From positions 806,001-870,000 of the forward strand of contig NC_092405.1 of the NCBI RefSeq assembly GCF_009017415.1: DNA of 64,000 nucleotides, written 5' to 3'. The translations under genes and the position numbers were made by a program. Positions 46,394 through 58,733 of this stretch are shown here, in pieces (positions within the stretch are counted from its first letter, which is position 1; each line of letters opens with the position of its first letter). The DNA is from Aspergillus flavus. Taxonomy: Eukaryota > Ascomycota > Eurotiomycetes > Eurotiales > Aspergillaceae. Under the pieces are notes generated by a model. It saw only the letters and a program-made list of their open reading frames with translations, was not told the origin of the DNA and did not search any database.

Positions 46394-48056
46394 ATTCGGC
46401 TAGTAGAATTACTCTAACGGTGGTAAGGGAGAGTGGAGTATTACCAGTCAGCATTTTACAGGACGATCATGCGAACAAACTGAAATCCAATACGTCACCT
46501 CACCAATCGAGTATCACCCTAGGACAACCATGGACTAAGGCACGTGCATGCTGTTTTGCGACTGCGCAAGAGTGAGTGTAAGTTTCACTGTAATAACAGC
46601 TTTCTGTCTGTTCAAAAAGGTTAATCAGCTCAGTGGAGGGTTGAACAAAGGAGGCGTTGGTATAAACATCTCGTGGGCTATGCACAATGATTCGAGGCCT
46701 GATGTATCTCTTTTCTGTTATTTCGGATTAAGGAGAACAACCGACCGTTCAATTGCTAACTTCATACAAAGAACAGAAAAATATAATACAGGTATACCCC
46801 GCATGTAAAATACCCCATTCATCGGAACTTTTAAACTTAATATTACGAGGTAGATACTAACTATCTTAAAAATTGACAGGATCGGGCTTAGTAAAGACTT
46901 GTCTGAAATCTGTTCCTTCGGAGTGCCGTAGTACTACTGATAATAATGGGGACATAAACGCTGATATCCCCATTCATCTGTCTGCCATGTCGTTGACGTT
47001 TGCTGTGATTGTTTGTATCGCAGTGGGGACCTGCAATATAAGGCAAGAATAAGGTAACTCCGTACGCTGTCAGGATGACCAGCATTAACCCAACGCGGTT
47101 TAGCTCCGGGATATTTCTGGGTCTCGAGTGGGGGTGGTCCACTGGCCCCAATACGAGGCCAATACGAAGCCAATGAACGCCTACCATCTTACGTGGAATA
47201 TCGATGTTGAACCATACAATACTACCGTTGATGTAACGGGGAAGGACGTTGGACAGGGTTACGCCGCATCACACTCACAGCTCCCTACGATTCTTGCCGG
47301 GTCATCCTTACACCCTGAAGGAGTCTGAGCTGGATAGAGGAATAATGAACCAACAAAAAGATAGAGCAGAGACGGAACGCAATACCACCATGTCATCTAC
47401 TCCGGAGTAGTAAAGTTCGCTTGAATCAGGAATGAAGCTAATAACCCGGTGAGAGTACCAGATTCAGAAAGCTATGCTGATCGAGCTGCGACCCACTTGG
47501 GAACAAAGATTAATTATGCCTATACCCTACGGAGTAGCTTCCGCGGCGGAGCATCCTCGCACATGACTTAGATCAATGAACATAAACCCAAGGAAAACGG
47601 CCTATCGGTTCCCATGCCAAGGACCTGAGAGTCGCACTTTCCAAACCCTACAAAGGCACATGGGACAATGATCTCTCGGCCATGGACCGGCTCGGCTACT
47701 GCCTTTTCCTGTCCTCCCTCCCCTTTCCGTGTTATGCTTTCCTGGTCGGATGTCGTCTCTCCCGTATTCCGTGTTACTATACATATGGCGTCAAACCTTG
47801 CCTCCTGTTGTTTACTCAGCCATGATTATTATCTTTTCCCTGCCTTCTTTCCTTCCTTTCTGTCTGTTTTCACTGCAGTGTCCCTGGGTACACATTCTAG
47901 CATCTACACGTATCTCAGCTGCTCGAACTGTGTGTTGACATTGCATATATTGTATTATGAGGAGCTGTCAGTTTCGCGTCCGTATTTTCATAACGAAGCA
48001 CAATAGGCCTTTTGTCAACGCCTATAGCGTCCATTGAATCGTCCGCGACATCAAAA
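46394..48056. other. Intergenic region between aconitase-like and PDR transporter genes
   Basis: 1.66 kb between divergent genes (aconitase-like on minus, transporter on plus). No supported gene. Several CGG/CCG triplets occur near 47530-47550, but no clear paired site. Confidence 0.4.
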
Positions 48057-51000
48057 ATGGCACTGCCTCGCGAGGAGCGTTCATTGCATGGCCACGCAAA
48101 TATTCATGTGAACCAAACCACCGGGCCAGCGATTGACAAAGCAGAGAGCTCGGATACAATCGGAGCTGATTCAGAGGACGGCATCGAGCAAGAGGGACAG
48201 GCCAAGATCACTACATTAGCACGAACCTTGTCGCGTATTTCTCAGACTAATAGCGGCACCGAAGGACTCAACCCGTTTCTCAATACCAGTGACCCTGAAT
48301 TGGACCCGAACTCAGACCAATTCAACTCTCGAAAATGGACCAAGAACCTCTTGCACATAACCTCGCGGGACCCTGAGCGCTACCCCCGTCGCACTGCAGG
48401 GGTCTCGTTTCGAAACCTCAACGCATTTGGCTATGGAACGGCAGCTGACTATCAGGCTACGGTATCAAATGTCTGGCTCAAAGCAGCGGGTTGGCTCCGA
48501 GGCCTATTCGGCAATGGGAACAAGGTTCGGATCGATATTCTGCGCAACTTCGAAGGCTTTATCAACAGTGGGGAGATGCTGGTGGTGCTAGGCCGACCTG
48601 GAAGGTAAGCGTCGCTTCCCCGTCGAACATTATCAAACAAACTAACTTCTCTGTCTTCAGTGGTTGCTCAACCTTCCTGAAAACTATCGCTGGTGAAACA
48701 CATGGGCTGTGGCTCGATAAGGGAACTGATATTCAGTATCAAGGGATCTCATGGGACGAGATGCATAGTCGATTTCGTGGAGAGGTGATGTACCAGGCAG
48801 AAACAGAGATTCATTTTCCACAACTTACTGCCGGGGACACCCTTCTTTTTGCTGCAAAGGCTCGAGCACCAGCAAATAGACTCCCTGGTGTGAGCCGTGA
48901 TCAATATGCGACACATATGAGAGACGTTGTCATGGCTATGTTAGGTCTTACCCATACCATGAATACACTAGTAGGAAACGAGTTCATTCGGGGTGTCTCA
49001 GGAGGCGAGCGCAAAAGAGTTAGCATTGCAGAAACCACACTCTGTGGGAGCCCGCTACAATGCTGGGATAATAGCACGCGAGGATTAGACAGTTCGACTG
49101 CTCTCGAATTTGTCAAAAACCTACGTCTATCTACGGACTACACTGGATCCACGGCCATCGTGGCAATTTACCAGGCGAGTCAGGCTATTTATGATGTCTT
49201 TGATAAAGTCATTGTTCTTTACGAAGGCCGCCAGATATATTTCGGTCGTGCCCGCGACGCAAAACGGTTTTTTATCGAAATGGGGTTTGACTGTCCAGAA
49301 AGACAGACTACTGGAGACTTTCTAACATCCCTGACCAGTCCGACAGAAAGGCTGGTTCGTAAGGGATATGAGCACCTAGTCCCTCGTACACCAGATGAAT
49401 TTGCCGCGCGATGGAGGGACAGTCTGGAAAGAAAGCAACTCTTGGCTGACATCGAGGCATTTCAGAATGAATTCCCCTTAGGGGGAAGCAAGAAGGAGGA
49501 ATTCAGTCGTTCTCGTGCCGCGGAGAAAGCCAAGAACACCAGGGCTTCCTCCCCTTACACCTTGTCATATTCGATGCAGATCAAGCTTTGCCTTCAAAGA
49601 GGGTTTCTACGTCTCAAGGGCGATATGAGCATGACACTATCAACCGTAATCGGCAATAGTATCCTGGCACTAATCATCTCAAGTGTGTTCTATAACTTGA
49701 ACGAAACGACAGACAGTTATTTCTCCCGAGGTGCATTGTTATTCTTTGCGATCTTGTTGAATGCTTTCGCCAGCGCCCTCGAGATGCTTACTCTATGGCA
49801 ACAACGGCCAATCGTCGAAAAACACGATAAATATGCGCTTTACCACCCATCAGCCGAAGCAATTAGCTCCCTGATTGTTGATCTCCCGGCTAAGGCACTG
49901 GTCTCCATAGTATTTAATTTGATTCTTTACTTTATGACGAACTTGCGTCGGACACCCGGGCATTTCTTTGTATTCTATCTGTTCTCCGTGACAACAACAT
50001 TAACTATGTCCAACGTGTTCCGCTGGATAGCTGCAGTTTCTCGGTCGTTGGCGCAAGCAGAAGTACCTGCTTCAATCTTCATGATGATACTGATGATCTA
50101 CACGGGCTTCACTATTCCGGTCCGGGATATGCACCCTTGGTTTCGATGGCTCAATTACATCAATCCAATCGCAGTAAGTTTCTTAGATTACCATTCCATG
50201 CGCGATTGGCTTTTCGCTAAAGCCCTAACTACAGTATTCCTTTGAATCCCTCATGATCAATGAATTCGCCGGCCGCAAATTCCATTGTGCGACGTACGTG
50301 CCGTCCGGTCCAGGATATGACAATGCTCCTCTCGACTCAAAGATTTGTTCCGGAAAGGGTGCCGTGGCAGGCCAGGATTATATAGACGGTGATCGCTATC
50401 TCGAGGTGGCCTTCGAATACTATCCCTCGCACCTATGGCGTAACTTTGGCATCCTTCTGGGGTTCCTGTTCTTTTCGCTGGTCGCCTACATTGTCGCCAG
50501 TGAGCTTGTGCGTGCCAAGCCCTCGAAAGGAGAGATCCTGGTCTTCCCTCGCGGTAAAATACCCGCTTTTGCAAAGAAGGTCCATCGGGAAGCGGACCCA
50601 GAAGATGTTCTCACATCAGAGAAGCTGAAGGTTGGCAGTGAGCAGGACGATCATGTCGGTGCCATTGTCAAACAAACATCAATATTCCATTGGCAAGACG
50701 TTTGCTATGACATCAAGATCAAGGGTCAGGACCGTCGAATCTTGGATCACGTGGATGGGTGGGTTAAGCCGGGGACCCTCACAGCTCTAATGGGTGTGAC
50801 CGGAGCTGGCAAAACCTCTCTCCTCGATGTTCTGGCTAATCGGGTAACTATGGGAGTGATCACTGGTGAGATGCTAGTGGACGGGCGCATGCGTGACGAT
50901 TCTTTCCAGCGTAAAACAGGCTACGTCCAGCAACAGGACTTGCATTTAGAGACAAGTACTGTTCGGGAAGCCCTTATTTTCAGTGCTCTGCTCCGTCAGC

Positions 51001-52752
51001 CCGCGAGCACTCCACGGAAGGAAAAGCTAGCATATGTAGAGGAGGTTATCAAGATGCTCAATATGGAAGAGTACGCTGAGGCGGTGGTCGGCGTCCTCGG
51101 TGAGGGGCTCAATGTTGAGCAGCGCAAGCGGCTGACAATCGGAGTCGAGATCGCAGCCAAACCGGATCTTCTACTCTTCTTTGACGAACCTACCTCCGGT
51201 TTGGATAGCCAAACTGCGTGGTCAATATGCTCCCTCATGCGCAAGCTTGCCGATCATGGCCAAGCCATCTTATGTACAATCCACCAGCCCTCGGCCATCT
51301 TGATGCAGCAGTTCGATCGGCTACTGTTCTTGGCAAAAGGAGGCAAGACTGTCTACTTTGGCGACCTGGGCCCCAATATGAGAACCTTGATCAAGTATTT
51401 TGAGGATAAAGGTTCACCAAAGTGCCCGCCAAATGCCAATCCTGCGGAGTGGATGCTTGAAGTCATAGGCGCAGCCCCTGGCTCTCGGGCGGACCAAGAC
51501 TGGTCAGATGTTTGGAAACACAGCCGTGAGCGTGCTCAGGTACAACAGGAACTGCTACAGATGAAACAGGAACTCCTGCAACGACCCCAGCCCCCTCGAA
51601 CAGCTGGGTATGGAGAGTTTGCGATGCCCCTGTGGGCACAGTTCTTCATTTGTCTCCAGCGAGTATTCCAGCAGTACTGGCGCTGCCCGTCATACATCTA
51701 TGCCAAGGCAGCCATGTGCATTATTCCGGTAGGTCTCTCTCTCTTCCTCGTAAATTAGTTCACTAATTCTGGATCACTGACATGGACTAGCCTTTGTTTA
51801 TCGGCTTCACGTTCTGGAGGGAACCTACCAGCATACAAGGCATGCAAAATGAGATGTTTTCTATCTTTATGCTGCTTGTCATCTTCCCCAATCTGGTTCA
51901 ACAGATGATGCCATATTTTGCGATGCAGCGTTCCTTATACGAAGTGCGGGAGCGTCCATCGAAAGCCTACTCATGGAAAGCATTCATGCTCGCAAGTATT
52001 GTGGTTGAGCTTCCATGGAACATGCTGATGGCTGTGCCTGCGTACTTCTGTTGGTATTATCCAATTGGCCTTTTCCGCAACGCCTATCCAACAGACTCGG
52101 TAACAGAGCGTGGTGGCACGATGTTCCTTCTTGTCTTGATCTTTATGCTGTTCACGTCCACGTTTAGCTCGATGATGATTGCAGGCATCGACCATCCGGA
52201 AACCGCTAGCAACATCGCCCAGCTAATGTTTTCGATGTGTCTCATCTTTTGTGGGTATGTGAATCCCTTTGGAAATTGACTGTATATTGTTCCACACGGA
52301 CAGCTAACTTAGCATTGTGATTTAGTGTACTTGCAAGTCCAGACGTCCTACCTCGGTTTTGGATATTCATGTGGCGCGCATCACCGTTTTCCTACCTCGT
52401 GGGCTCCGTCTTGGCGGTAGGCATAGCCGGGGCTCCAGTTCATTGCTCGGATATCGAGGTGCTTCATATACCACCTCCCGGAGGCCAGCATTGCTCGGGC
52501 TATCTCGAAGCCTTTACCACGATGGCGAAAAGCACGTTGCTCAATCCTGAGGCTGACAGCGACTGCCAAGTATGTTCCTTGTCCACGACGGATCAATTTC
52601 TGGCGGGGGTGCATATCAAATACTCGGAGCTATGGCGTAACGTCGGGATCTTGTTTGTGTATATTGTTTTCAACACGGTAGCCGCAGTCTTTTTGTACTG
52701 GCTGGTCCGCGTTCCGAAGAAGAGGGCTCTTAAGAAGGCCAAGAAGGAATGA
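48057..52752 (+). CDS. ABC transporter, pleiotropic drug resistance (PDR/ABCG) type
   Basis: Five exons, 48057-48604, 48661-50173, 50235-51728, 51791-52254 and 52326-52752, give 1481 residues in the order NBD1-TMD1-NBD2-TMD2 typical of full-size PDR pumps. NBD1: Walker [17 protein letters not shown] (rebuilt across the first splice), signature [13 protein letters not shown], degenerate Walker [18 protein letters not shown]2: [43 protein letters not shown]. The Cys in the first Walker A and the Asn in Walker B are normal for the non-catalytic PDR site. The ATG at 48057 lies in AAAATGG; the frame is open further upstream but without ATG. The C-terminus is Lys-rich. Plasma-membrane efflux of hydrophobic compounds is likely; it might serve the neighbouring cluster, but that is unproven. 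Confidence 0.92.
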
Positions 52753-53219
52753 AAGCCGAAGAAAACAAGGCCGCGAGGCATTGTATGACCATATTGTTCT
52801 GATTCTAGTTTATGTATGTTGCTAGAGGAGGTAATTGATGGGGCTGGAAATGACTTTTTGACATGGGTAATTGCTTCTTCTACGTTTTATACAATGTCCT
52901 TAGTGAAACACCCTGAAAATCTATAATAGTCGCTACCTATCTAGGTCATCTCGTTTGCTATTTCCTCGCTCGAGTAGTTATATTTGCAAATCACTCTATG
53001 TAATTTCATTTCAACCCCTCTCTAATATCTTGGGAAGAGGGTGTGCTGAATATTTACATTGGTTGCTCCCTATCGATACAGCAAGTATATATATCCTGAG
53101 AACGTATGTACAAGTCTATGGGTGCCCCACCCAAGCATGTCCTAGGTGGTTAACGCTTAGAGGTAAGCAAATATCTAATTGTACGATACACAAAGTTCTT
53201 CCAATCTCATACTAGTTAA
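52753..53219. other. Intergenic region downstream of the PDR transporter
   Basis: 467 bases, 3' flank of the transporter gene, with no supported feature. Confidence 0.4.
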
Positions 53220-53690
53220 ATCTACCTTACCATCTCTCCTGTTGGGTTGCATGTTAAGCAGAACCGGCTCCTGTTCGCCCAACTCTTCGGCCGCAAGCCT
53301 AACCAGACTATACCCCATTCGGAAGGGTAATACTGATACCTGATATATCAGGCATGAATTTACTCATGACGCCGCTCCGAAAGATATGACAGATTTCCAG
53401 ATACGCCTTACGGATTGAAATGGAAATGTTGTGTACCTCACTCTGCATGGCCTGATCCCTGGGGAATTTCGACTCTGGTCCAGACACCCAGGGTGAAACG
53501 ACGACTTCGCCCGGTAGGCTGAGCAGCTGAACTTCAATCCCTGATTTCTTCCTGATAATCTAGTCGATCTTTCTTATGTGCAGATGAAGCGTCTCAGCCA
53601 CAGGGACACAGGAACCCGTCTCACCGCAGTTCTTGCGGTGTGGGAAGGATGAGCTTCCCTTCCAGTGGGCTGTTCTAGAGAAAATCTAAC
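53220..53690 (-). pseudogene. Possible decayed coding fragment of unknown family
   Basis: On the minus strand an 83-codon stop-to-stop frame has protein-like composition, with LLSLPGEVVVSPWVSGPE, VHNISISIRKAYLEICHIF and MSKFMPDISGISITLP. Upstream in another frame NSPLEGKLILPTPQELR and downstream LVRLAAEELGEQEPV also look coding, and plausible GT and AG sites lie between them, but the phases do not join into a clean model. I cannot name the family. It may be a degraded gene, an unrecognised multi-exon gene, or chance. Confidence 0.25.
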
Positions 53691-53775
53691 TTTAATTAAA
53701 GAATAAAGATAAAAACCAATTTTTATTGAATTATTAATTAATTTATTATTTATTTATTTATTTTTTTTTTTCACT
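53691..53775. repeat. AT-rich low-complexity tract
   Basis: Almost pure A/T, with several TTATTTA-like units, a long T run, and then a C run at about 53784-53793. No inverted termini that would suggest a mobile element. Confidence 0.6.
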
Positions 53776-55450
53776 TTTTTATCTCCCCCCCCATTTTGTG
53801 ACTGCCACGAAAATAAGCAAAGTGAAAACAGCATGACTCGTACTGCGAGAAGATGGTGGTCAGCGGAAAGATTCCAGTGTCCGATGGTTCTGGGCCAGGG
53901 TTTCGGGTACTGGAAGTGGGGAGCCGGTTGCCGAGAGCCAATGACCACCCTCAATGGCTATCCACTGGTGGTCACGCCGTGTACCGAGGGTATTGTATCT
54001 AGTATTTGGGGGCGGTAAAGTATTGGTGCCAGAATCGATCTCTGAGGTCCTTCCAGGAGCTTTTCACCTCAATGTCCATCATCCTCCTTGTCGCGACCTT
54101 CTTTACCATGTACAATGGAGTCATTTCCCCTCTTTAGACGCTATTTTGGATGTCGCGCGTTAAATGACAGGAGCAGGATGATTCTCTGGGGTGATTAACG
54201 CAAGTTGACTGCGGCAGCGAGGATCTCTCGCGTTACGATTCCTGAATGGGACAAGAGTGAGAGATGAAGGATGCATTCATGCATTCAATTCATTGGGACG
54301 GGCAAAAACGCCCCAAATTGTCAGCCACTTAGCGATAACGATGGGCCTCTGCTCCTGCCCTTTCCTGTTGTCCCTTCGATGCCTGGAATGGTTCGCTTGC
54401 ATGGATGATGGGAAAAAGAACGCTGATGGGCTCGATAAGTCTCTGTTTCCCCACGAGCGCCGTCGCGGTGGACTGTGGGTACGACGGACATCCCGAACTA
54501 ATGCATTTTTGGCTTTCTTAGCAGCACCGCCTGGGGGAATCGCGCTGAGGCTGATTTGGCCTTTTGCTTGCACTTCGCGCAAAAATCTCCCTTCATTCCG
54601 AATCTGTCTGTGGTTCTGGGACAATCCCTGTCTTGTTCTTCCCTTTTCATTTTCTTCTTCTTTTTTTCGCTCCCTCATTTTTGTCGTCATCACTTCCCTC
54701 TAGAGGATTTGCAACTGGCAACTGCATACATACTCTGAACACGATGCACGTGGAAATGCGGCTGTGAAAGCTAAAACTGTCGTTGACGACAGCGGATCCT
54801 GGAATGGAATCTTCCGAAGTCTCTTTCTAAATTGATTCCAGACTGACAGCGCGTGAGGCTCTCTTGGATTGGAGCATTTGTATCCAATCATTTACCCCAA
54901 TGGGGAGCATTTGGAGCTATCATCATGGCGGTTCCTCCACCCCTAATCGTGAACCACGAGGGCACCCACCCATGTAGCTAAACAGCCACTTGTCCGACTC
55001 CTGCCCGATTTGCTGAAAAGCAATTAAACAGAAAAAAAAGTGCAGAAAAAGGGGGGATGAAAAATGCTACGAATGGTCCATCCGAGTAGCCCCCGGTCGG
55101 TCTGCGCCAAATGACCATTCCCGACCGCTGCAGGGGCGGCGCTTCTCATCAGAGTCGGAGTACGTATTTCCACTCGATGACGATCATTTTTTGGACGGTT
55201 TGATTTCCAGAGGATTTGCGGCTCTACGGCAGCCATTCACGAACGCCGATCGTCATCTGTTTTCTCAGTTTGGTTCTGGCTTTGCCCGGCTCGATGGGCA
55301 CCCAGGGTGAAGACACATGCTGTTCGAGGTTTTCAGCTGGAAATAAAAATTCGCGATCGCCCAGAATTATGACGCTTGGTGTTTCTTCCCCCTCGATCAA
55401 CAACCTCCATCTATCTGTTCTCCCAGAAAGGATTCTGGAACTCGTGGACC
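53776..55450. other. Long leader and promoter region of the C2H2 gene
   Basis: About 1.7 kb without a supported gene. The 148-codon open frame at 54257-54703 overlaps pyrimidine-rich low-complexity sequence and has no domain. Long pyrimidine-rich leaders are common upstream of fungal regulatory genes, so much of this may be untranslated leader. Confidence 0.4.
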
Positions 55451-56836
55451 ATGGACGACCCCAACTCTTTTACCGACTTTCAACATTCCTCAACCCAAGA
55501 CTACGAACTCTTCCCAGACGCGGACTTTGCTGATTCCATGCTCTGCCAACGAACTGCTGAAATCCAACGCCAGATATCCCATGTCGACCACACCATGAAG
55601 ACTCCGTGGCTTTCCTCGTCCATGCCTTTATCGACCCCAGGTGTGCATCTAACCCAAACTGCTTCACCATACAGCATGGAGGCCAGCGCCTTTCCTATGG
55701 GGTCCGACATTTCCTCACCATTTGGTGGTGCCTACTCATCGTCCGGAGCTGAAAGCCCCCAAAGCAATAACTGGAGGAACATGGGATGCTACATGTCGCC
55801 GCCTTCCAGTTGCGCGGACACGATGCTTCCACTCGATCACTGGGGTTCTTGCTCACCAGGCCCTTCTGGAAATGTTGAGTCCTCTATTGCACCATCTCAG
55901 ATAGTGCAGAACTATCCCGTGCCCATACCGATAGCCGCCGAACTCGAACTCGAGGCTGAACTCGATCCTGAACTCGACCCTCGACTCGACACCGAGCCCT
56001 TGCCCGTCAACGAGCCAACCCCAGTGCATAGCCATAACATGCACCAACACAGCCAACTCGATCCTACCAACGAGACACTTAGCTATCTCGGCGCAGGACA
56101 AGCGCCTGACCAGGACTCGTTTACCTTGCCTAGTCCCCCACGTGTGCCGGCAAACAACAACACTGGCCAGAAAACGACAATGTGTCACAATCACGGCAGC
56201 AAGAAGAGTTCCCGGAGGAAAGAAACCCTTACTTCCAACTCTGTCCGCGTTTGTCGGACGTCCTCCAAATCAAAGACCAAGAAAGGCACCCGGCCCCGAC
56301 GAACCTTTGTTTGCACCTTCTCTCGCTATGGATGCACTAGCTCCTTTACTTCTAAGAATGAGTGGAAGCGACATGTGACATCACAGCATGTCCAGCTAGG
56401 ATTTTATCGCTGTGATGTGGGCCAGTGCAACGTTAACAATCCGAGCAAAGGCAGACCTATGAGCTGCACCAATGACTTCAACCGCAAAGATCTCTTCACC
56501 CAGCACCAGCGTCGGATGCACGCGCCCTGGGCCAAGTCTAAACAAGCCACCGAGGAGGAGAAACAACAATTTGATGCGACGCTGGAGGCGGTGCGCACTC
56601 GGTGCTGGCATGAACAACGCCGACCGCCCTCACGCAGCGCATGTGGCTTCTGTGGAGAGGAGTTCGCTGGCTTTCAAAGTTGGAACCAACGGATGGAGCA
56701 CGTTGGTCGCCATTACGAGAAGGGTGATGTCGCTCTGGATTCAGAGAAAGAGGACATTGCTCTACGTGACTGGGCTATCCAGGAAGGAATCTTGTCCTGG
56801 GGGGGCGGCAGGTGGAAACTCGCTTCTCACCGTTAG
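55451..56836 (+). CDS. C2H2 zinc-finger protein, probable transcription factor
   Basis: A single exon of 461 residues from the ATG at 55451 in the context ACCATGGAC; the frame is open upstream but has no earlier ATG. The first 250 residues are Ser, Pro and Gln rich, with an unusual acidic repeat of Glu-Leu and Asp-Pro units at about residues 163-190. A basic region follows, then FVCTFSRYGCTSSFTSKNEW with KRHVTSQH completing a C2H2 finger, a second finger-like region FYRCDVGQC with a later H-x-H pair, and a third, CGFCGEEFAG with HVGRHY. The arrangement is that of fungal C2H2 proteins of unknown targets. No link to adjacent clusters is evident. Confidence 0.85.
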   Translation: MDDPNSFTDFQHSSTQDYELFPDADFADSMLCQRTAEIQRQISHVDHTMKTPWLSSSMPLSTPGVHLTQTASPYSMEASAFPMGSDISSPFGGAYSSSGAESPQSNNWRNMGCYMSPPSSCADTMLPLDHWGSCSPGPSGNVESSIAPSQIVQNYPVPIPIAAELELEAELDPELDPRLDTEPLPVNEPTPVHSHNMHQHSQLDPTNETLSYLGAGQAPDQDSFTLPSPPRVPANNNTGQKTTMCHNHGSKKSSRRKETLTSNSVRVCRTSSKSKTKKGTRPRRTFVCTFSRYGCTSSFTSKNEWKRHVTSQHVQLGFYRCDVGQCNVNNPSKGRPMSCTNDFNRKDLFTQHQRRMHAPWAKSKQATEEEKQQFDATLEAVRTRCWHEQRRPPSRSACGFCGEEFAGFQSWNQRMEHVGRHYEKGDVALDSEKEDIALRDWAIQEGILSWGGGRWKLASHR

Positions 56837-57358
56837 GGACAGCGGGCCTTTCTTTCGTTTATCATTGCATTTCCTGCATTCATGGTTAAACCATTTTCTT
56901 GCATCATTTTCTTACTTTAATTCCATAATAACGCACGGCGGTGCATTGGCATGACTGACGACAGATATCCTGTATTTGATAGGTTTTGCTTTTTTATTTA
57001 TTGATTTCTTTCCCCTCCGTTTTGATCTGGACGCCCGGCATGTTAAGTTACAGAATACCCATGAACACTTAAGGATCTCATGCATTTACCTAGAATTTCC
57101 AGACTGAGCGCAGAACGAGTACATGAATATTTGCATAGCGTCGAGTTAACCCATAGGTGGCTGGTTTACCATCCGATTAAGGGCCCGTATATTAGCATCT
57201 CCGGGCATCATACTCTAATGTATCCACCTCTACCATGAGCGAAGGAAGTATGAGGCGAGAATCCCGACTCCAAGATGGAGGACGCGTGTATGGCTACAAC
57301 TGGCACCTGTTTTATATCGTAACATATTGGTAAACTCATCTAAAGGTATTTATCGACA
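56837..57358. other. Intergenic region between convergent genes
   Basis: 522 bases between the 3' ends of the C2H2 gene and the lyase gene. Nothing else is seen. Confidence 0.45.
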
Positions 57359-58554
57359 CTACGCACTTCCATTGCGACTCCCCACCAATCCATTCTCATT
57401 ATATTCATACTTCACCTCCTGATCCTAAACCACAGTTAGCAAACATCTTCAAGGACAGCCACCGCAAAACCACGAGCAGACTTACCCAATATTTGTTAAA
57501 CCCTACTCCCTCACAAACCTCCGCATAGCCCAAAATCATCGGCGGTGCCCCAGTAGTCATACTCCTCTTCAACGCCTCCAACGTGTCCCGGATGCTCTTC
57601 AACTTCGCCGCTACAAGCGTCCACGGATACGCAACAGCGGAGAACCCGAGCTCAGCCAGATCCTTGGCTGACAGGTTCTCTGTTAGCCCACCCTCAATGA
57701 TATTAGCAAAGACAGGCAGTTGCAGTTCCTGGACACATTTTTGCATCGCCTCGCGATCGGGTAAGGCTTCGACGAATACAGCGTCCACACCAATGCGCTT
57801 GAACTCCTTTGCGCGGGCCATGGCCTCCTCCCATCCGTGGATTAGGGAGTCGGTACGGGCCAGAATAAATATGTCCTGACCGTTGTTACGGGCATCAACG
57901 GCTGCTTGAACCCGGGCGTAGGCTTCGCCTCGCGACACAACGGATTTTCCTTTTGTGTGGCCGCATCCTGGATATCCCGTTAGTCTCTCGGTACATTCCA
58001 TCCATACCTGACCAGCCACCACAGAAGAGAAGAGACACAAATGGAAAGGGAAAGGGGAACATACGTTTCGGCCAAGTCTGATCCTCAATCATAATGCCCG
58101 CCGCACCGGCCGCAGCAAAACTCTCAACCGTCCTCTTGACATTCATCGGACTTCCATACCCAGTATCCCCGTCCGCCATAACAGGAATATCCGTTGCGCG
58201 CACGGCTTCCTGGATCTTATCGCACATCTCCGCCATAGCAATGTATCCCGTATCCGGGAGTCCATAGGAGCTGGCCACGGCGTAGCCTGCCAGGAAGACA
58301 ATGGGGAAGCCGGCTTCCTGCACCAGGCGCGAGGAGAGGCCATCGTACGAGCAGGCGTGGGCGATAATCTTTGTGGGGTCGGAGTGCGCTTCCAACATCA
58401 TGGTGCGGAGGGTCGAGGCTTGGATGGAGGGTATTTTACCGCGGACATTCTTGAGGGTGAGAGTTTCGTCTCTGGGGGCGCCCTTGGTTGTGGGTTGGTT
58501 TGTTGGGTTGGTGGTGAAGGGGAAGGGGTAGGGGGTTGTCTGGGTGAGAGTCAT
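57359..58554 (-). CDS. Isocitrate lyase / PEP mutase superfamily lyase (2-methylisocitrate lyase-like)
   Basis: Three exons, 58554-58065, 57967-57486 and 57424-57359, give 345 residues. The TIM-barrel family marks are there: HACSYDGLSSRLVQEAGF, GYAVASSYGLPD, the metal-binding ADGDTGYGSPMN, MIEDQTWPKRCGHTKGK with the catalytic Cys of the KRCGH loop rebuilt across the first splice, and ILARTDSLIHGWEEA. The Cys points to C-C bond cleavage of a 2-methylisocitrate, oxaloacetate or dimethylmalate-type substrate rather than phosphonate chemistry. There is no obvious mitochondrial presequence. The gene diverges from an ACS-type carboxylate transporter and is near a Zn2Cys6 regulator, which suggests use of an external organic acid. 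The substrate is not determined by sequence. Confidence 0.88.
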
Positions 58555-58652
58555 TTTGAACGAGTAGATGATGGTGTGGAGTTGGTCAGTGAAACGTGAT
58601 GTGTTTGAATTCTGTGCTGGTCCATTGAGGTCAAAGGGAGGCGAATATGGAT

Positions 58653-58660
58653 ATTTTATA
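58653..58660 (-). promoter_or_regulatory. Probable TATA box of the lyase gene
   Basis: TATAAAAT on the minus strand, 99 bases before the lyase ATG at 58554. Confidence 0.5.
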
Positions 58661-58710
58661 GCCGTCTCTTGATGCCGTTGAGTGTATAGTTTTGAGCGGG
58701 TATTTTGATT

Positions 58711-58732
58711 GCGGATATTGCCAATTATCCGC
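58711..58732. promoter_or_regulatory. Inverted repeat GCGGATA-N8-TATCCGC, candidate Zn2Cys6 binding site
   Basis: Perfect 7-base arms around an 8-base spacer that ends in CCAAT (58721-58725). CGG and CCG triplets in inverted orientation are the usual half-sites of Zn2Cys6 dimers; here they are 14 bases apart. The site is in the middle of the divergent promoter between lyase and transporter, and a Zn2Cys6 gene is next in line. Binding by that protein is an inference. Confidence 0.5.
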
Positions 58733-58733
58733 G

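Noticed and set aside
54257..54703. 148-codon open frame on the plus strand, and a similar one on the opposite strand
   Set aside because: No domain, low-complexity pyrimidine-rich end, mirrored open frames on both strands; most likely part of the C2H2 gene leader.
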